Positions 6,489-9,218 of a DNA stretch of 9,218 nucleotides are shown in pieces; position 1 is the stretch's first letter; every line of letters begins with the position of its first letter. The notes under the pieces are model-generated. The model worked only from the letters and a program-made list of their open reading frames with translations. It was not told where the DNA came from and made no database searches. Origin of the DNA: Acidimicrobiia bacterium (GTDB lineage Bacteria > Actinomycetota > Acidimicrobiia > Spongiisociales > ZC4RG35). Both the position numbers and the translations under genes were made by a program. The stretch covers positions 1 to 9,218 of the forward strand of contig PKRG01000040.1 in the NCBI GenBank assembly GCA_017577575.1, given 5' to 3'.

Positions 6489-7638
6489 TGGCGACCTCCG
6501 AGGGGGCGGGCTGCGTGTCGGGGACCTCGTCTCCGCCGGCGATCGGTGGGAGGCCTTCGTCCCGGCGGACCTCGTTCTTGGTCAGGAAGCCGGAGGCCAG
6601 ACCGATCTGGTACGCCTCGTAGCGCGCTTTGATGTCGGCTCGCAGGAGCTCGGAGATGTTGAAACGGGCAGCTTTGCCGCGGACCAGGAGGCGGGTGAAG
6701 GCCTGTTCGATCCGTTCGAGGTAGGTGGGGCGGAGAGTCCCGGTGACGAACAGGCGGAACAGGGATTCGGTCGTGCTGTAGGTGAGTGAGTCTCCGGTGG
6801 TGACGCCGAGGAACAGGCCGGGGATGCCGAACAGGCGGGCGATCTCCTGGACGGAGAATTGGCGGGCTTCGAGGAATTGGGCGTCGGCGGGGTTGATGGT
6901 GATTTGCTGAAATGTGGCGTTCGACATGACGCGGGGGAGGCGCTTGCCTTCTCTCGCCTTCTCGTCGATCCGCTTCTGGATCTCGTCGACCTCCGCCTGG
7001 GTCTTGTCCTGGACCTGGATGATGCCGGTGGGGGTGGCGTTGTCCCGGAACAGCGACCGGTGGAAGTCCTGCTCGGCCTCGGCGGCTTCGAGGGCGATGC
7101 GGGCGATCTCAATAGGGCTCTTGCCGACCGGGTCGCCGGGGACGAGGAACAGGGGAATGTGGATGATGTCCCGGTCCCGTCTCATCGGCTGGCCCCGCCA
7201 GCGATACTCGGGGAAGATGCGGTTTCGGTCCCACGTGACGGTGACCTCGTCGGGGTTGAGGACGTCCAGGGCGGAGGGGCGGTCCTGCGCGTCGCGGGAG
7301 ATGATGCGCCAGTAGGCGTTACCGCGGCCGGTCAGCGAGTTGACCGTCTTATGCATGAATTCGTGATACGTCTCGAACGGCGACGGTGACCGGAGAAGAG
7401 TCGGGGTGGTGCCGGTGACGAGGCCGGTGCGCTCGTCGACTTCGTCGAGGCTCAATGAGGCGACGGTGTCGGCGAGAAACTGGCGGGCACGGAAGACGGC
7501 CGGGAGGACCGCTTCGCCGCGGCTAGTGGCGACGATGTGCTCATCGAAGGCGGCGCCAATGTCGACACGGGCGAGCTCACGTTTCTCGCCGTCGGCCGGC
7601 TCCCATTCGCCGGTGCGGAGCCAGTTCCAAAGGCCCAT
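6481..7638 (-). CDS. Portal protein (HK97 family)
   Basis: This 385-residue protein forms the dodecameric ring at one capsid vertex through which DNA enters and leaves, and which docks terminase and later the adaptor. Features in order are an N-terminal Trp segment (MGLWNWL), VFRARQFLADTVASLSL (48-64), NSLTGRGNAYWRIISRD (100-116), DVLNPDEVTV (125-134) and DIIHIPLF (157-164). Further on are SPIEIARIALEAAEAEQDF (174-192) and the family signature SVQEIARLFGIPGLFLG...YSTTESLFRLFVTGTLRPTYLERIEQAF (262-314). The last segment, FLTKNEVRRDEGLPPIAGGDE, is the usual portal tail. Its length matches compact HK97-type portals. The ATG at 7638 has only a weak AGCGGA upstream. The frame remains open back to 7681 with no better start. 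The stop overlaps the next gene by 8 bp. Confidence 0.95.
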   Translation of the reverse strand: MGLWNWLRTGEWEPADGEKRELARVDIGAAFDEHIVATSRGEAVLPAVFRARQFLADTVASLSLDEVDERTGLVTGTTPTLLRSPSPFETYHEFMHKTVNSLTGRGNAYWRIISRDAQDRPSALDVLNPDEVTVTWDRNRIFPEYRWRGQPMRRDRDIIHIPLFLVPGDPVGKSPIEIARIALEAAEAEQDFHRSLFRDNATPTGIIQVQDKTQAEVDEIQKRIDEKAREGKRLPRVMSNATFQQITINPADAQFLEARQFSVQEIARLFGIPGLFLGVTTGDSLTYSTTESLFRLFVTGTLRPTYLERIEQAFTRLLVRGKAARFNISELLRADIKARYEAYQIGLASGFLTKNEVRRDEGLPPIAGGDEVPDTQPAPSEVANA

Positions 7639-7684
7639 CGTTCCGCTCAGGATACCAAACGTGTAATTACGCCAGGGTGATTAG
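7639..7684 (-). other. Terminase-portal gap, AT-richer with small inverted repeat
   Basis: This 46-bp gap is the longest between genes in the window. It is richer in A/T than its surroundings (for example the palindrome GTAATTAC at 7663-7670). A 5-bp inverted repeat, GGTGA-4 nt-TCACC (7676-7689), spans the terminase stop. No U-tract follows on the minus strand, so it is not a convincing terminator. I see no clear promoter. Confidence 0.4.
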
Positions 7685-9133
7685 TCACCAGGCGAAGGCG
7701 ACCTCGGTGACTTTCGGGGAGACGGCGAGCTCCTCGGCGAGGCCGTGGGCCATGATGACGGCGATCAGCGGGGAGGCGTCGACGGGGGTACGGGACCGGG
7801 ACACTACCCAAAGCTCCCCGCCGCTTATGTCTTTCCGCTGGGCGGCGACGATCGCCTCGGCGAGCGGTTCGGCCTTCTCGATAGCGGCGCGGCCTTCGGC
7901 GAGGGCGTCGTAGAAGCGGGCGCAATCGCCGCCAAAGTCCCGCGGGGACCGCTTGACCAAAGGCACGAACGCGGCTTCGCATATCGCTTGTAGGTCGGCT
8001 TCGATCTGTTTCGTCGGCGAGCCAGGGTCGTAGACGACAGCCTCGACTTTGCGATGGGCGATGACCTGTTTGACGAGGTCGGGCACCCAGCGGGGCGATC
8101 CGTACTGCCAGCGGATGAGGCGGGTGGCGGTGTGCTCGTCGGTGACGTGGCCGGAGGCGACCGAGGCGCCGACGGGCTCGTCGTTGACGTCGACGGCGAG
8201 GACCATACGTTGCGGCGGGTCGATGATCCGCCACGCCTTCTCGACGCGGTCGGTCGGGAACAGGGTGACGAGGCCGCGGGTGGTGCGGTTCCCGAATGCT
8301 CGGACAACCTCGGCGGTACCCTCGGCGGCTTCGAGGGCTCGCATCGCTTCCCTTATCGCTTCGTGGGAGATGGTGCGTCCGAGGGCCGGCATCCATTCGT
8401 GCCAGCGTTTCTCGTCGAAGACGTGCTCGTCCTCCTCCGCCGAGTACTCGACGTAGGCGATGAGGGCGTTGGGGTCGTCGACCGCCTCCCGGCCTTCGGC
8501 CACCCATCCGTTCCAGCTAGTCGAGTCGACGGTCCCCATCGTCGAGATCGCGACCAGCTGGGAGAGGGGCCGGGCGATCATGGCGGGGACGACGCCGCCG
8601 AGGAGTTCGGGGGTGATCGTCCAGGCCTCGTCGACGAGAAGCCAGTCGATCGAGTCGCCGTGGCCGCCGCCTTCGGTCGGTGAGAGGGGCCGGTAGATGG
8701 TGCCATTCGGCCATGTCACCGATTCGGCGCCGACGCCGGCGAGGACTTTGACGTCGGAGGAGAGGCGCTTCAGCTGCCGGCCGAGGTTGACGACGTGCTT
8801 AGCGGCGTATTGGCGGGTCTGGGCGGTGCCGTAGATCTCCTGGTCGCCGCGGGCTTCGGCGACGGCTTTGATCGCCGCCTTCGAGATGGTGGTTTTCCCT
8901 TGCTGCCGGGGGACGGAGATGATGACGCGTTTGTAACGGGGGAGGCCGTCGGGTCGGAGCTCGCCGATCAGGCGGGCGGCGCCGGCTTGCCAGGGCATGA
9001 GCGGGGTTCCCAGCTGCTCGGCGGCGTCGTGGATCTGCCGCCACCATCCGCGAGCTCGGGGGGTCGGCTTCGTGGCGAACCGGGGCCGGGTGGTGAGCGG
9101 CTTCCCGCAGTCAGGGCAACGGTCGGCAGCCAT
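7685..9133 (-). CDS. terL: Terminase large subunit
   Basis: This is the ATP-driven DNA packaging motor and genome-cutting nuclease, 482 residues from the ATG at 9133. The ATPase domain shows Walker A VPRQQGKT (74-81), Walker B DWLLVDEA (163-170, acidic D168/E169) and a likely coupling motif, LVAISTMG (193-200). The RNase H-like nuclease domain shows acidic residues at D315 (LAVDVNDE), D369 (VVYDPGS) and probably D452 (TPVDASPLIAVIMA). The N-terminus has one CPDCG pair. Starts considered were ATG 9133 and TTG 9139, since the frame is closed by TGA at 9140-9142. Neither has a Shine-Dalgarno, and ATG is preferred. A small terminase subunit is not visible and may lie beyond 9218. The downstream neighbour is the portal, as usual. 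Confidence 0.95.
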   Translation of the reverse strand: MAADRCPDCGKPLTTRPRFATKPTPRARGWWRQIHDAAEQLGTPLMPWQAGAARLIGELRPDGLPRYKRVIISVPRQQGKTTISKAAIKAVAEARGDQEIYGTAQTRQYAAKHVVNLGRQLKRLSSDVKVLAGVGAESVTWPNGTIYRPLSPTEGGGHGDSIDWLLVDEAWTITPELLGGVVPAMIARPLSQLVAISTMGTVDSTSWNGWVAEGREAVDDPNALIAYVEYSAEEDEHVFDEKRWHEWMPALGRTISHEAIREAMRALEAAEGTAEVVRAFGNRTTRGLVTLFPTDRVEKAWRIIDPPQRMVLAVDVNDEPVGASVASGHVTDEHTATRLIRWQYGSPRWVPDLVKQVIAHRKVEAVVYDPGSPTKQIEADLQAICEAAFVPLVKRSPRDFGGDCARFYDALAEGRAAIEKAEPLAEAIVAAQRKDISGGELWVVSRSRTPVDASPLIAVIMAHGLAEELAVSPKVTEVAFAW

Positions 9134-9218
9134 GATCAATCAGTTTCGGGCCGAATCTCGACGAACCGGGACCGAATCTCGTCAATGCGGACAGTTTCTG
9201 TCCGGAATCAATCAAAAT
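9111..9218 (-). CDS. Possible C-terminal end of an upstream gene, overlapping terL
   Basis: One frame is open from the window edge for 35 codons to a TGA at 9111-9113, while the other two frames of the leader are stopped. It would overlap the terminase start by 23 bp. The peptide (containing RFGPGSSRFGPK) matches no family I recognise. Its codons (ATT, TTG, AGA, AAA) are unlike the neighbouring genes, so it may be chance openness of a regulatory leader. If real, it could be the end of a small terminase or other upstream gene. Confidence 0.25.
   Translation of the reverse strand: MLIDSGQKLSALTRFGPGSSRFGPKLIDHGCRPLP
9151..9181. repeat. Direct repeat of 10 bp with 21-bp period
   Basis: CCGAATCTCG occurs exactly at 9151-9160 and 9172-9181. 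The spacing is two turns of B-DNA, which would place the copies on the same face. It is also a multiple of three, which would fit a coding duplication if the upstream frame is real. Confidence 0.65.
9188..9204. repeat. Perfect inverted repeat CGGACAG-3 nt-CTGTCCG
   Basis: Seven-base arms are separated by three A (minus strand) or three T (plus strand). The centre-to-arm geometry suits a dimeric DNA-binding protein, or a short RNA hairpin. No U-tract follows on either strand, so an intrinsic terminator is unlikely. Confidence 0.7.

Larger units (their letters stand above)
9134..9218 (-). promoter_or_regulatory. Repeat-rich leader upstream of the structural operon
   Basis: This stretch is clearly less GC-rich than the rest of the window and is filled with short repeats. 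A 17-bp perfect palindrome lies at 9188-9204. CCGAATCTCG occurs twice (9151-9160 and 9172-9181, 21 bp apart), ATCAATCA occurs twice (9135-9142 and 9207-9214), and CAGTTTC occurs twice (9141-9147 and 9192-9198). The layout resembles an operator or regulatory region before late genes. On the minus strand a TTGACG resembles a -35 box, but no good -10 box sits at proper spacing, so no promoter is claimed. The upstream part is cut off by the window edge. Confidence 0.4.

Noticed and set aside
5790..6632. Plus-strand open frame (280 codons) opposite the protease region
   Set aside because: Antisense shadow with low-complexity Gly/Arg/Asp composition; the minus strand has a clear protease-capsid protein.
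7676..7689. Inverted repeat GGTGA-TTAG-TCACC as a terminator after terminase
   Set aside because: The stem is only 5 bp with no U-tract, and it lies within an evident operon.
9188..9204. Palindrome as intrinsic terminator of an upstream transcript
   Set aside because: No run of T follows the hairpin on either strand; an operator-like site is more likely.

Overview
This window is a compact, GC-rich head-and-tail gene module of a tailed bacteriophage or prophage. It looks like a siphovirus with an HK97-type capsid. Every supported gene lies on the minus strand, so transcription runs from high to low coordinates. Recognition rests on protein motifs and gene order read by eye, not on database searches. 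The very high GC content, the strong G/C preference at third codon positions and the style of the tail proteins suggest an actinobacterial (or similar high-GC) host. The window holds no integrase, tRNA or host gene, so it cannot show whether this is a free phage or a prophage.

In transcription order the layout is: a low-GC, repeat-rich leader with a perfect palindrome (about 9134-9218); the large terminase subunit (9133-7685); a 46-bp gap; the portal (7638-6481); a fused S78 prohead protease and HK97-fold major capsid protein (6488-4866); a head-tail adaptor-like protein (4857-4501); a tail-terminator-like protein (4504-4133); the major tail tube protein (4129-3716); an HK97 gp10-like neck/tail-completion protein (3703-3296); a small protein in the tail assembly chaperone position (3299-3000); the tape measure protein (2996-999); and the first minor tail/baseplate protein (1002 to beyond the window edge). 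Genes abut or overlap by 4-8 bp, with several ATGA stop/start overlaps, so the block is probably one polycistronic late message with coupled translation.

The genes form one assembly line. Terminase packages DNA through the portal into a shell built and matured by the protease-capsid product. The adaptor, terminator and gp10-like proteins join head to tail. The tube protein polymerises around the tape measure with chaperone help, and the minor tail protein begins the tip.

The most notable point is an in-frame internal ATG at 6032 inside the protease-capsid gene. It is preceded by a strong Shine-Dalgarno sequence with ideal spacing, which suggests that a 388-residue capsid protein is also made on its own. 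Other points are the gp10-like gene placed after the tube gene, the lack of a visible frameshift site in the chaperone region, and the repeat-rich leader upstream of terminase. I see no new defence or mobile system here; otherwise this is a fairly ordinary phage structural region.
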